Source of the DNA: Anaerosporomusa subterranea
GTDB lineage: Bacteria; Bacillota; Negativicutes; Sporomusales; Acetonemataceae
DNA length: 64,000 nt
Direction of reading: 5' to 3'
Assembly (NCBI RefSeq): GCF_001611555.1
Contig: NZ_LSGP01000020.1
Span: 94,001-158,000, forward strand
Position numbers and translations under genes: made by a program. This document shows, piece by piece, positions 38,376 through 47,060 of the stretch. Within the stretch, counting starts at the first letter, position 1; each line of letters begins with the position of its first letter. The notes below the pieces were generated by a model. That model did no database searches. It was not told where the DNA came from and saw only the letters and a list, made by a program, of their open reading frames with translations.

Positions 38376-40700
38376 ATGTTTAGCATTTATGCAACTGAAG
38401 GCAATAAACGGATGTCCACCCAAGACCTCCTCGAGGCGATTAACGCGGCGCTGGCGGCGGGTGAGACAGACTTTTTCATTGAAGCGTCCGGTCAGCACGA
38501 CATTGGCGGACCATTATGGCATCCTGAAGGGAAGACGATCAAGTTTCGCGTTGTCAATCCTGGTCAGCGGGTTGGCTCCATGTGTCTACCGGGAACAGAG
38601 ATCCTTGTCGAGGGTCCGGCTTCGGCTGATGTCGGCTGGTTAAACGCCGGCGGAACCATCACCGTTAAAGGCGATGGCGGCGACACGACTGCCCATTGCG
38701 CAGCATCAGGTAAAATCTATGTTGGCGGCAGAGCCGGGACGCGTTCAGGATCGATGATGAAGCATGATCCGCTATATGATCCGCCTGAATTTTGGGTACT
38801 GAAAAGCTGTGGCAGCTTCTCGTTTGAATTCATGTCTGGCGGTATTGCCGTTATCTGCGGGTATGGCTCCAGTTCTGACGAGTCCGTATTGGGTGACCGC
38901 TCCTGTGTCGGCATGGTAGGGGGAGTCCTGTACGTGCGGGGTCCTGTCACTGGTGTTTCTAAAAAAGATGTGAAAATACAGTCCTTGGCGGCGCCCGATA
39001 TCGCCTATCTGCAGAGTGGGATGAATAACTTTTTATCCTATATTGATCGCCCGGAGTTGGCTACTGAGTTGACTGACTGGTCTGAGTGGAAAAAAATTGT
39101 TCCTCTCAGTTATGACGAACGGCCCAAAAAAGCCAATACTGATATTCGATCTTTCCGTACGCAACAATGGGTTCAAGGCGGCATCTTCGGTGATGTCTGT
39201 GTTGACGACTATCAAGTGGTTGGCCTGGTGGCAAACGGACTATACCGACAACGGGTTCCCGTCTGGGAAAACAGTCGCTATAGTGCCCCGTGTGAGTTCA
39301 ACTGCCCGGCGTCAATTCCGACGCAAACCAGATTCAATTTACTGCGTGAAGGCAAGATCGATGAAGCCTATAAGCTGGTGCTTGACTATACGCCATTCCC
39401 AGGATCGGTGTGTGGCTCAGTCTGCCCGAATCCCTGTATGGATGACTGCACTCGACAGAGCCTTGATTTGTCAGCTCAGATTGGTCAATTAGGCTTGTAC
39501 TCCCAGGAGGTCAGCCCGCCGAAGCCTGAGTTGGAAACCGGACGCAGTGTGGCTGTCATCGGCGGTGGGGCGGCAGGTCTGAGTGTAGCCTGGCAACTGG
39601 CGCGCAAAGGTCATCAAGTGACAGTCTATGAACAAGATCAACGCATGGGCGGAAAAATGGAACAGGTTATTCCTCGCAGCCGCCTATTGCCAGAAATTTT
39701 AGCACGCGAGCTGAAACGAATTGAAGCGATGGGCGTCAAATTCCGCACCGGCGTGCGGGTTGATCAGGCACTGTTTGCTACACTTAGGGATGCAAACGAT
39801 GCTGTTGTAGTAGCGACCGGCGCGCACATTCCGCGTGTCTTCCCTTGGCCGGGGAATGAACGGGTTGTTAAAGGGCTCGATTTCTTAAAAGCGGTTAATC
39901 GCGGTGAGCGGCCACCCGTTGGCAAGAAAGTAGTCGTCATCGGCTGTGGTAATTCTGGTATGGACGCCGCTGTCGGCGCCTACCAAATGGGGGCTGAACA
40001 GGTTACCTGCATTGATGTGCAGAAACCGGCAGCCTTTGCTAAGGAAATCGAGCATGTGGAGACACTTGGCGGTGTGCTGTTGTGGCCAGTCATGACTAAG
40101 GAGATTACCGCCGAAGGGCTGGTTGCGACTGATGGTCGCGTCTATCCGGCTGATACGGTCATCATTACAGTTGGCGAAACGCCTGATTTAGGCTTCTTGC
40201 CCGCGGAGATTCCTCTGGAGCGGGGCTGTTTGCAACCTGCAGGTGATTATGGCATTGCCGCCGGAGTGTTTACAGCCGGGGATACCATTCGCCCTGGGCG
40301 GTTAGTCGACGCTATCGGTATGGCAAACCAGGCTGCAGAGTCAATTCACGCTTGGCTGACGAGCGGCGAATATGCGCCACCCAAGAAAACCATCATACCG
40401 GCTGGACGATTGCATACTGCATATTTTGCCAAGTGCGGCGCTTGTGAGCTGCCAGCCGCTGAGCAAGACCATCAACGCTGCATTAGCTGCGGTACTTGCC
40501 GCGACTGCCATATGTGCGAAAAGTCCTGCCCGGAGAAAGCCATTAGCCGCACTACCGCTGATGGATCCTACCAATATGCATCAGACGCCCAGCGCTGCAT
40601 CGGCTGTGGCATCTGCGCTGGTGTTTGCCCCTGCGGTGTCTGGACGATGAACGCGAACTCCGAGCCGATCTTGATGTATAAAACCACTGTCGCCAGCTAA
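38376..40700 (+). CDS. gltD: Glutamate synthase GXGXG domain fused to FAD/NAD(P)H oxidoreductase subunit
   Basis: 774 residues combining parts that are often separate. Residues 1-240 are the GXGXG beta-helix domain (GWLNAGGTITVKGDGGDTTA, YVGGRAGTRSGSMM). About 300-370 hold the cysteine-rich N-terminal motif of GltD (CEFNCPASIPTQ, CGSVCPNPCMDDCTRQ). From 385, FAD and NAD(P) Rossmann motifs follow (VAVIGGGAAGLSVAWQLARKG, VVVIGCGNSGMDAAVGA). The last 90 residues are a ferredoxin with CISCGTCRDCHMCEKSCP and CIGCGICAGVCPCG. It supplies electrons to the synthase subunit. The GXGXG-GltD fusion plus C-terminal ferredoxin completes a three-gene GOGAT. Confidence 0.92.
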   Translation: MFSIYATEGNKRMSTQDLLEAINAALAAGETDFFIEASGQHDIGGPLWHPEGKTIKFRVVNPGQRVGSMCLPGTEILVEGPASADVGWLNAGGTITVKGDGGDTTAHCAASGKIYVGGRAGTRSGSMMKHDPLYDPPEFWVLKSCGSFSFEFMSGGIAVICGYGSSSDESVLGDRSCVGMVGGVLYVRGPVTGVSKKDVKIQSLAAPDIAYLQSGMNNFLSYIDRPELATELTDWSEWKKIVPLSYDERPKKANTDIRSFRTQQWVQGGIFGDVCVDDYQVVGLVANGLYRQRVPVWENSRYSAPCEFNCPASIPTQTRFNLLREGKIDEAYKLVLDYTPFPGSVCGSVCPNPCMDDCTRQSLDLSAQIGQLGLYSQEVSPPKPELETGRSVAVIGGGAAGLSVAWQLARKGHQVTVYEQDQRMGGKMEQVIPRSRLLPEILARELKRIEAMGVKFRTGVRVDQALFATLRDANDAVVVATGAHIPRVFPWPGNERVVKGLDFLKAVNRGERPPVGKKVVVIGCGNSGMDAAVGAYQMGAEQVTCIDVQKPAAFAKEIEHVETLGGVLLWPVMTKEITAEGLVATDGRVYPADTVIITVGETPDLGFLPAEIPLERGCLQPAGDYGIAAGVFTAGDTIRPGRLVDAIGMANQAAESIHAWLTSGEYAPPKKTIIPAGRLHTAYFAKCGACELPAAEQDHQRCISCGTCRDCHMCEKSCPEKAISRTTADGSYQYASDAQRCIGCGICAGVCPCGVWTMNANSEPILMYKTTVAS

Positions 40701-40719
40701 TTTTGCATAAAAACAGTTC

Positions 40720-40785
40720 AACGTATAGAAAGTAGCATTAGGTACGTTAGCGCAAGACCGCGAAGCGCGAGACGTCACAAAGCAG
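40720..40785. repeat. TACGTTAGCGC repeat (family 2), copy 3
   Basis: AACGTATAGAAAGTAGC, then GGTACGTTAGCGCAAG, then CGCGAAGCGCGAGACGTCACAAAGC. It resembles the copies at 30803 and 57995. Confidence 0.55.
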
Positions 40786-40786
40786 G

Positions 40787-40818
40787 AAAGGATTCGTGTA
40801 ATGCGAATCCTTTCTTTC
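40787..40818 (+). terminator. Terminator of the glutamate synthase operon
   Basis: AAAGGATTCG pairs with CGAATCCTTT around a 7-nt loop, followed by CTTTC. A partial CACAGAG-type repeat lies at 40831-40880 (GGGCACACAGGAG ... CCTCTGTGTTTTCG). Confidence 0.75.
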
Positions 40819-40962
40819 TGCGAAAAAGGACAGGGCACACAGGAGTCTGACCCTACGCATCCTCTGTGTTTTCGTTATCTTTATCCTGGACCTTGTTTGT
40901 GAAAGTGCGAACTATAGTTCTCTCGGTAAAAACAGTGTATACAATATATTATAAATATTTAT

Positions 40963-40992
40963 TGACACGCAAAAATAGTTACACATATAATT
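40963..40992 (+). promoter_or_regulatory. Promoter of livJ
   Basis: TTGACA (40963-40968) and TATAAT (40987-40992) with an 18-nt spacer, about 100 nt before livJ. Confidence 0.85.
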
Positions 40993-41092
40993 GTTCTATA
41001 AAACCCATTATTCTACTGACGTAAGCCGGCTAATGCAGTGAGTCGGCAAGGATTGCACAAACCCAAGCTAAAAATGAGTAGGGGGAGTATTC

Positions 41093-42262
41093 ATGTCCAA
41101 GAGATGGGTGACTATTTTCAGCGTGTTGACAAGTGTAATTCTGCTGGCCGCCGTATTATCAGGCTGTGGCGGAGCTGCTAAGCCGGAAGCGAAAGACATT
41201 AAGATTGGTGGAAACTTGGAATTGACTGGCGGTATCGCTACATTTGGTCAGTCCACTGCTAATGGCATCAAACTTGCTATTAAGGAAATTAATGCTGCCG
41301 GCGGCGTCCTGGGAAAACAATTGACCTTTATCGTAGCTGACAATAAATCAGAACCATCAGAATCGACCAACGCAATAACGAAACTGATTACCCAAGATAA
41401 AGTGGTAACAGTCCTTGGTGCGGTTGCGAGCTCCAACACCTTGGCTGCTTCACAGGTAGCACACGACAATAAGGTTCCGTTCATTAGCACGACGTCCACC
41501 AACCCCAAAGTAACAGTCGATGGCGGCAAAGTAAGAGATTACGCATTTCGGGCTTGCTTTATTGACCCCTTTCAGGGTACGGTAATGGCCAACTTTGCCA
41601 GCAAGTCATTGAAAGCTAAAACGGCTGCGGTATATATTGACAATAGCTCTGACTATTCAAAGGGTCTGGCCCAATTCTTTGAGGAATCCTTCATAAAGAA
41701 TGGCGGTAAGATTGTTGCCAAAGAAGCATTTTTGCAAAAAGATCAGGATTTCAAAGCGACTCTGACGAAGCTTAAAGCATCCAATCCAGAGGTCATCTTC
41801 ATTCCCGGTTATTACGAAGAAGTTGGGAAAATCGTCAAGCAAGCCCGTGAGTTAGGTATCACGCAGCCTCTGCTCGGCGGCGATGGCTGGGATTCGCCGA
41901 AGCTGGTTGAAATTGCTGGCGCCGCTTCTCTTGAAAACGGGTATTTTAGCAACCACTACTCACCGGAAGATAAGGATCCGCGCGTTGTAAAATTCGTTGA
42001 ATCGTATAAAAAAGAATACGGACAAGTTCCTGATGCAATGGCGGCTCTTGGTTATGACGCAGCGCTTATGGCTGCCGACGCCATTAAACGCGCCAACAGT
42101 ACTGAACCTGGCAAAATCAAGGACGCTTTAGCACAGACCAAGGATCTGCAGGTTGTAACAGGTCTGATCAATCTTGATTCAAACCACAACCCTATTAAGA
42201 GCGCGGTAGTTATTGAAATGAAAGAAGGTAAGCAGGTATTTAAAGAAAAAATTAATCCATAG
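41093..42262 (+). CDS. livJ: Branched-chain amino acid ABC transporter substrate-binding lipoprotein LivJ
   Basis: 389 residues. The N-terminal lipoprotein signal ends at the lipobox VLSGC (Cys about residue 25), so it is lipid-anchored outside the cytoplasmic membrane. The mature part is a type I periplasmic-binding fold with IKIGGNLELTGGIATFGQS and KAKTAAVYIDNSSDYSKGLA, of the Leu/Ile/Val-binding family. GGGGGAG precedes the ATG. It has its own promoter and terminator, which allows more binding protein than permease. Confidence 0.94.
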   Translation: MSKRWVTIFSVLTSVILLAAVLSGCGGAAKPEAKDIKIGGNLELTGGIATFGQSTANGIKLAIKEINAAGGVLGKQLTFIVADNKSEPSESTNAITKLITQDKVVTVLGAVASSNTLAASQVAHDNKVPFISTTSTNPKVTVDGGKVRDYAFRACFIDPFQGTVMANFASKSLKAKTAAVYIDNSSDYSKGLAQFFEESFIKNGGKIVAKEAFLQKDQDFKATLTKLKASNPEVIFIPGYYEEVGKIVKQARELGITQPLLGGDGWDSPKLVEIAGAASLENGYFSNHYSPEDKDPRVVKFVESYKKEYGQVPDAMAALGYDAALMAADAIKRANSTEPGKIKDALAQTKDLQVVTGLINLDSNHNPIKSAVVIEMKEGKQVFKEKINP

Positions 42263-42287
42263 CAGATAGTGGTCAGTACCATGATGG

Positions 42288-42316
42288 GGATAGGGATACA
42301 GGCCCTATCCTCTTTT
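42288..42316 (+). terminator. Terminator after livJ
   Basis: GGATAGGG pairs with CCCTATCC across a short loop, followed by TCTTTT. Confidence 0.8.
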
Positions 42317-42424
42317 GCAGACTACTATAAAAACGGCTGTCGCTGCATTGCCCTTCGAGTTTCTATCGTGACAAACCTTTGTCTGTACAGAGAGGACATT
42401 GGAGCAGTTTTGTAGCAGTATCTC

Positions 42425-42453
42425 TTGACACATGTACATGCCGCATTTATAAT
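42425..42453 (+). promoter_or_regulatory. Promoter of livHMGF
   Basis: Perfect TTGACA (42425-42430) and TATAAT (42448-42453), 17-nt spacer, about 180 nt before livH. The long 5' UTR (42460-42631) has no recognised riboswitch, and no small gene in it is convincing. Confidence 0.85.
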
Positions 42454-42631
42454 ATTCACATCAGGGACACAATGTTTATAGCAAGTGGACGAAGCTGTCT
42501 GCAGACATTGAATGCGAGGGACTGGCGCCAAAATACCTGCATCTGGCTACAGTCTCTTCTTTATTAATGTGGCAACAGACCACGAGCGCAGATTCGAAGC
42601 AAATATGTTTAGGAAGTAAGGAGGGGAGCGC

Positions 42632-43528
42632 GTGGAAGTAAACTCATTTCTCCAACAGTTGGGACAACAGTTGATCAACGGGATTTCCCTTGGCAGCATT
42701 TATGCGCTCATCGCGCTGGGCTACACCATGGTTTACGGCATTATTCGGCTCATAAACTTTGCCCATGGCGATATTTACATGTTGGGTGCCTATATTGCCT
42801 ATTTTACGACAACAGTGTTTAAGCTGTCCTTCCTGCCGGCGCTGCTGCTGGCCATGGCTGGTTCAGCACTAGTCGGCGTACTGATCGAGCGGGCCGCATA
42901 TCGACCGCTTCGCAACGCACCTAAAATCGCGGTCCTGATCACCGCGATCGGCGTATCGCTACTATTGGAATATGGCGGAATGCTGCTGGTTACGCCGCAG
43001 CCTCGGACGTTTCCGACACTGTTCACCACGATGACATTCAAATTTGGCGGCATCATTGTCAATAGTCAACAGATCGTCATTCTGGTTGTATCGCTCTTAT
43101 TAATGGTTGTATTAACCTATGTTGTGCATCATACTAAGATCGGCAAAGCGATGCGAGCTGTATCCTATGATACAGACGCGGCGCGGTTGATGGGAATTAA
43201 TGTGGACAGAGTCATCTCGTTCACGTTTGCGATTGGTTCTGGACTGGCTGCTGCTGCCGGTGTTCTGGTTGGCGTATACTACAACTCGATTGACCCACTG
43301 ATGGGGGTTATGCCTGGTCTGAAAGCATTCGTCGCGGCAGTGCTGGGTGGCATCGGCGTCATTCCTGGGGCTATGGCGGGCGGTGTTATCTTGGGCGTTA
43401 TCGAAGCGCTGGTGTCTGGTTTCATTTCCTCGACTTTCCGCGATGCGGCAGCTTTTGGTATCTTGATCATTATTCTGCTGTTTAAGCCCTCTGGCTTGAT
43501 GGGCAAGAACGTGCGCGAGAAAGTGTAG
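42632..43528 (+). CDS. livH: Branched-chain amino acid ABC transporter permease LivH
   Basis: 298 residues with about eight hydrophobic segments. ISLGSIYALIALGYTMVYGI and LINFAHGDIYMLGAYIAY are the LivH signature. The GTG start follows GGAGGGG. First gene of the permease/ATPase operon, immediately followed by livM. Confidence 0.95.
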   Translation: MEVNSFLQQLGQQLINGISLGSIYALIALGYTMVYGIIRLINFAHGDIYMLGAYIAYFTTTVFKLSFLPALLLAMAGSALVGVLIERAAYRPLRNAPKIAVLITAIGVSLLLEYGGMLLVTPQPRTFPTLFTTMTFKFGGIIVNSQQIVILVVSLLLMVVLTYVVHHTKIGKAMRAVSYDTDAARLMGINVDRVISFTFAIGSGLAAAAGVLVGVYYNSIDPLMGVMPGLKAFVAAVLGGIGVIPGAMAGGVILGVIEALVSGFISSTFRDAAAFGILIIILLFKPSGLMGKNVREKV

Positions 43529-43537
43529 GTGAAGGGC

Positions 43538-44497
43538 ATGAATACAACGAAAAAGAACGACCTATACATTCTAGGCGCCAGTATACTTGTCTATGCTGTA
43601 ATACAGGGCCTAATCGAGGTTGAATTCATCGGCGCATTTTGGCTGTTGAATGTAATTCTGATTTGTATCAACGTCATTTTATCCGCTAGTCTCAACTTGA
43701 TTAACGGTTTTACCGGTCAATTCTCCATCGGCCACGCTGGCTTTATGGCTGTAGGCGCGTACCTTTCCGCAGTGCTTAGCGTGAAGATGCAGATGCCGTT
43801 TCTCGTTGCCATCCTAGCCGGTGGCCTGGGAGCAGGCTTCCTGGGCTTTGTCATCGGTTTGCCGACGCTGCGACTGCGCGGCGACTATTTGGCGATTGCG
43901 ACACTAGGACTAGGTGAGATCATCCGTATTACCATTCTGAACATTCCCTATGTTGGCGGTGCGTCCGGCTTCATGGGCATTCCTCGTCACACAACCTTTA
44001 CCTGGGCATTCTTCATCATGCTGTTCACCTTGTTCTTTATTAAGAACTTCATCAACTCCAGTCATGGCCGCGCCTGTATCTCGGTTCGTGAGAACGAGAT
44101 TGCCGCCGAGGCAATGGGGGTTGATACGACGAAATACAAGGTGCTGGCGTTTACCATTGGCGCGTCTTTCGCTGGCGTTGCCGGTGCGTTGTTTTCCCAC
44201 TATTTCTATATTGCTCATCCGGCTTCGTTCACCTTTATGCGGTCATTTGATATTCTGACTATGGTTGTTCTCGGTGGCTTAGGCAGTCTGACTGGCTCAA
44301 TCGCTGGGGCGATTCTCTTAACCTTCATTTCAGCCGCACTAGCCAGCTACCCCGAGTGGCGGATGGTTATTTACTCGCTGCTATTGATCATACTCATGCT
44401 GTACAGACCGCAGGGGATATTTGGCAGTAAAGAACTCAGCCTAAAGCTGTTCAGCCGGTTTACAGGAGGTGGCAAGCGTGAGCATGCTAAAGACTGA
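43538..44497 (+). CDS. livM: Branched-chain amino acid ABC transporter permease LivM
   Basis: About 319 residues from the ATG at 43538, preceded by AGGTGAAGGG; a GTG three codons earlier is possible. It has many hydrophobic helices with the family stretches SASLNLINGFTGQFSIGHAG and LRGDYLAIATLGLGEIIRI. It pairs with LivH to form the membrane channel and overlaps livG. Confidence 0.94.
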   Translation: MNTTKKNDLYILGASILVYAVIQGLIEVEFIGAFWLLNVILICINVILSASLNLINGFTGQFSIGHAGFMAVGAYLSAVLSVKMQMPFLVAILAGGLGAGFLGFVIGLPTLRLRGDYLAIATLGLGEIIRITILNIPYVGGASGFMGIPRHTTFTWAFFIMLFTLFFIKNFINSSHGRACISVRENEIAAEAMGVDTTKYKVLAFTIGASFAGVAGALFSHYFYIAHPASFTFMRSFDILTMVVLGGLGSLTGSIAGAILLTFISAALASYPEWRMVIYSLLLIILMLYRPQGIFGSKELSLKLFSRFTGGGKREHAKD

Positions 44498-45245
44498 TAA
44501 ATTATCAAAAGTATTCGGCGGCTTGCGGGCTGTTTCAAATTTTACGATTGATATTCAACCAGGTGAGCTGGTAGGCTTGATCGGCCCTAACGGTGCTGGT
44601 AAAACAACCGCGTTTAATCTGCTAACCGGAGTGTATGAGCCGACAGATGGAACGATTGAGTTTGACGACAAAAGCGTAGTTGGGCTGAAACCCTATCAGA
44701 TTACCCAGCGCGGCATTGCCAGAACCTTTCAGAATATCCGGCTGTTCGCTGATTTGTCGGTGCTTGATAATGTAAAGATCGCATACCATTTTCATGTGAA
44801 GTACGGTTTGCTGGAGTCGGTTTTCCGCATTGGCCGCTACTATCCGGAAGAAGCCGAGATTACGGCGAAGGCTGTAGAATTTCTCAAGATCTTTAATCTC
44901 GAAGATAAAAAAGATGAAATCGCTAAAAATCTCCCCTATGGCGAGCAGCGCCGTCTGGAGATTGCTCGCGCCCTGGCTGCGCAGCCTAAGTTGCTGCTCC
45001 TTGACGAGCCGGCAGCAGGCATGAATCCGCAGGAAACCCACGAACTAATGGAAATGATTCGCTGGATACGACAACGCTTTGACCTGACCATATTGCTGAT
45101 TGAACATGATATGAGCTTGGTCATGGGTGTATGTGAGCGGATTTATGTACTCGACTATGGCCAGATTATCGCGTCCGGCACGCCTGCCGAGATTAAGAGC
45201 AACCCGCGGGTTATCGAGGCCTACCTCGGTGAGGAGGTAAACTGA
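44478..45245 (+). CDS. livG: Branched-chain amino acid ABC transporter ATPase LivG
   Basis: About 255 residues. Walker A is GPNGAGKTTAFNLLTG, the signature LPYGEQRRLEIARALA and Walker B LLLLDEPAAGM. The GTG at 44478 has GGAGG 8 nt before it; other in-frame starts lie at 44469 and 44484. It overlaps livM by 20 nt and livF by one base. Confidence 0.95.
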   Translation: MSMLKTDKLSKVFGGLRAVSNFTIDIQPGELVGLIGPNGAGKTTAFNLLTGVYEPTDGTIEFDDKSVVGLKPYQITQRGIARTFQNIRLFADLSVLDNVKIAYHFHVKYGLLESVFRIGRYYPEEAEITAKAVEFLKIFNLEDKKDEIAKNLPYGEQRRLEIARALAAQPKLLLLDEPAAGMNPQETHELMEMIRWIRQRFDLTILLIEHDMSLVMGVCERIYVLDYGQIIASGTPAEIKSNPRVIEAYLGEEVN

Positions 45246-45949
45246 TGCTGACAATTGATAATATTAACGTATACTATGGCGCTATCCATGCATTAAAGGG
45301 CATCAGCGTATCTGTCGCTGAAGGAGAGATTGTCACGTTAATCGGGGCAAACGGCGCCGGCAAGAGCACTACTTTACGGACTGTTTCCGGTCTGTTGAAA
45401 CCAAAGACTGGTCAGATTACCTTTGAAGGCCAAGATATCGCAGCTATGGCAGCGCAATCTATCGTAAAGCTTGGCATCAGTCAAGTGCCTGAGGGACGGC
45501 GGATTTTCGCCAATATGTCGGTACTTGAAAATTTAGAGCTGGGCGCGTATATTAGAAGTGACAAATCCGAGATTAAGAAAGATATGGATACAGTCTTTGA
45601 GCGCTTTCCCCGGCTGGCTGAACGCAAGTCGCAACTGGCAGGCACTCTATCAGGCGGTGAACAGCAAATGCTGGCAATGGGCAGAGCGCTAATGAGTCGC
45701 CCTCGCTTGCTGCTGTTGGATGAACCATCCATGGGATTGGCTCCGCTGTTGGTTAAGGAAATATTTAAGATTATTAAAGAAATCAACGAGAGCGGCACAA
45801 CCATCCTACTGGTTGAGCAGAATGCGAATATGGCGCTTTCGATTGCACACAAGGCCTATGTTTTAGAAACCGGACGTATCACCCTGGCCGGCACAGCTCA
45901 AGAGCTGTCTGAGAGTGAAGCGGTGCGCAAAGCATACCTTGGCGGCTAA
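45245..45949 (+). CDS. livF: Branched-chain amino acid ABC transporter ATPase LivF
   Basis: 234 residues with Walker A GANGAGKSTTLRTVSG, signature LSGGEQQMLAMGRALMS and Walker B LLLLDEPSMGLAP. The SQVPEGRRIFANMSVLENL stretch is typical of LivF. GAGGAGG lies just upstream of the ATG. Confidence 0.95.
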   Translation: MLTIDNINVYYGAIHALKGISVSVAEGEIVTLIGANGAGKSTTLRTVSGLLKPKTGQITFEGQDIAAMAAQSIVKLGISQVPEGRRIFANMSVLENLELGAYIRSDKSEIKKDMDTVFERFPRLAERKSQLAGTLSGGEQQMLAMGRALMSRPRLLLLDEPSMGLAPLLVKEIFKIIKEINESGTTILLVEQNANMALSIAHKAYVLETGRITLAGTAQELSESEAVRKAYLGG

Positions 45950-45976
45950 GAGAGAGTAAAAGGTAAGGAGAGATGA

Positions 45977-46636
45977 ATGATGTTTGTCGCTGCACGGATG
46001 ACCCCCAACCCGGTTACGATTACTTCCACGACTTCGGTGGCTGACGCGGCCCACATCATGAGGACCAACAAGTTTCGCCGTTTGCCTGTTGTCGATAACG
46101 GAAAACTGGTGGGCATTGTAACCGATCGCGACCTGAGAGAAGTTTCGCCATCACCGGCGACAACACTCTCCATTTATGAACTCAACTATCTGTTGGCCAA
46201 AATGCTTGTTAAGGACGTCATGAAAAAGCAGGTTGTGACCATCCCTCAGGACGCTACGATTGAGGAGGCCGCCTTGCTGATGACCAGCAGCAGGATCGGT
46301 GGTCTGGTCGTTGTTGGTCAGGGTGGAGCAGTAACCGGTCTCATTACCGAAACCGACATATTTAAATGCTTTATTGAGATCATGGGACTGGAAAAGGGCA
46401 AAACACGGTTAACCATTGACGTGTCAGACGAAGTGGGCCGATTGCACGAGATCACCCGCATCTTCGCTGAACTAAACATCAATATTGGCAGTTTGGCGAT
46501 CTATCCGTTGGCCAATGGCGATTCTGAGTTAGTTATCCGGGCTGATGTCAAAGAGACAAAGCAGCTGACTGATCGATTGGAAGCGATAGGCTGCCCGGTC
46601 AAGCATATAGCTCACATCGGCCATTCAGACCGTTGA
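45977..46636 (+). CDS. CBS-pair and ACT domain protein (AcuB-like)
   Basis: 219 residues: two CBS motifs (TSVADAAHIMRTNKFRRLPV, DATIEEAALLMTSSRIGGLV) followed by an ACT domain (LTIDVSDEVGRLHEITRIFA). CBS pairs bind adenine nucleotides and ACT domains bind amino acids. The family is called AcuB after a Bacillus acetoin locus, but the function is unsettled. It lies 27 nt after livF with an AAGGAGAG Shine-Dalgarno, so it is likely the last gene of the liv operon. A role sensing branched-chain amino acids or energy state is an inference. Confidence 0.85.
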   Translation: MMFVAARMTPNPVTITSTTSVADAAHIMRTNKFRRLPVVDNGKLVGIVTDRDLREVSPSPATTLSIYELNYLLAKMLVKDVMKKQVVTIPQDATIEEAALLMTSSRIGGLVVVGQGGAVTGLITETDIFKCFIEIMGLEKGKTRLTIDVSDEVGRLHEITRIFAELNINIGSLAIYPLANGDSELVIRADVKETKQLTDRLEAIGCPVKHIAHIGHSDR

Positions 46637-46764
46637 TCTGACCCTATCTGCGTTGCACCCGTAAAGGGTATGCCGCCAACTCCATTGAACAGGACGTTCA
46701 GGTGCCGCGAAGGCCATGGACGGCCGAGAGCGGCGAAAGGCGCTAAAGCGCCAAGAGTTGCGCA

Positions 46765-46850
46765 ATCAGCCCCGTTACCCCCTTGCTAGCGTACCTACCC
46801 GCATCGTACGCGTCGCGGCGGGAGCAACGGGGCTGCCTAGCATCTAGGGC
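46765..46850 (+). repeat. Structured palindromic repeat, family 1 copy B
   Basis: AGCCCCGTT (46768-46776) pairs with AACGGGGCT (46825-46833). Inside, GCTAGCGTAC and GTACGCGTCGC flank the inner loop. The tail reads GCCTAGCATCTAGGGC. It lies about 130 nt after the CBS-ACT gene. The bases 46637-46764 and 46851-46925 show no gene. Confidence 0.75.
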
Positions 46851-46925
46851 CACCTCAACGGTCTGAATGGCGTGGGGGTGGGTAAAGAGATACAGTAGAC
46901 GTATGGAAGTTGATATCCGTATAAG

Positions 46926-47031
46926 AAAACGCTAAAAAGGCAAAATTAGCAATAGGTAGCCGGAGGCGACGCAGCCGGATGCTTCTTGCAACAGGGAAAA
47001 CCTGCGTGACCAGCAATGGGCGCAGGTTTTT
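46926..47031 (+). ncRNA. Structured leader ahead of the CDF exporter, class not established
   Basis: GCTAA/TTAGC form a hairpin (46931-46950). Then come TAGCCGGAGGCGACGCAGCCGG and ATGCTTCTTGCAACAGGG, and finally AAAACCTGCG (46997-47006) pairs with CGCAGGTTTTT (47021-47031) as a terminator. The words GCAGCCGG and GCAACAG also occur in NiCo riboswitches, which typically control CDF exporters. Other NiCo blocks (CAGGCAAU, GGGACAG) are not found intact, so the assignment is only suggestive. Confidence 0.4.
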
Positions 47032-47041
47032 ACTTCATTCC

Positions 47042-47051
47042 GGGGGGGGGG
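47042..47051 (+). repeat. Run of ten G in the ribosome-binding region of the CDF gene
   Basis: Ten consecutive G occur 10-19 nt before the likely TTG start. The run could vary in length by slippage, or hide a sequencing error. Confidence 0.7.
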
Positions 47052-47060
47052 AACAACTCT

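Noticed and set aside
42379-42567. Plus-strand 62-codon frame in the liv gap
   Set aside because: It spans a strong promoter and has no Shine-Dalgarno or family resemblance.
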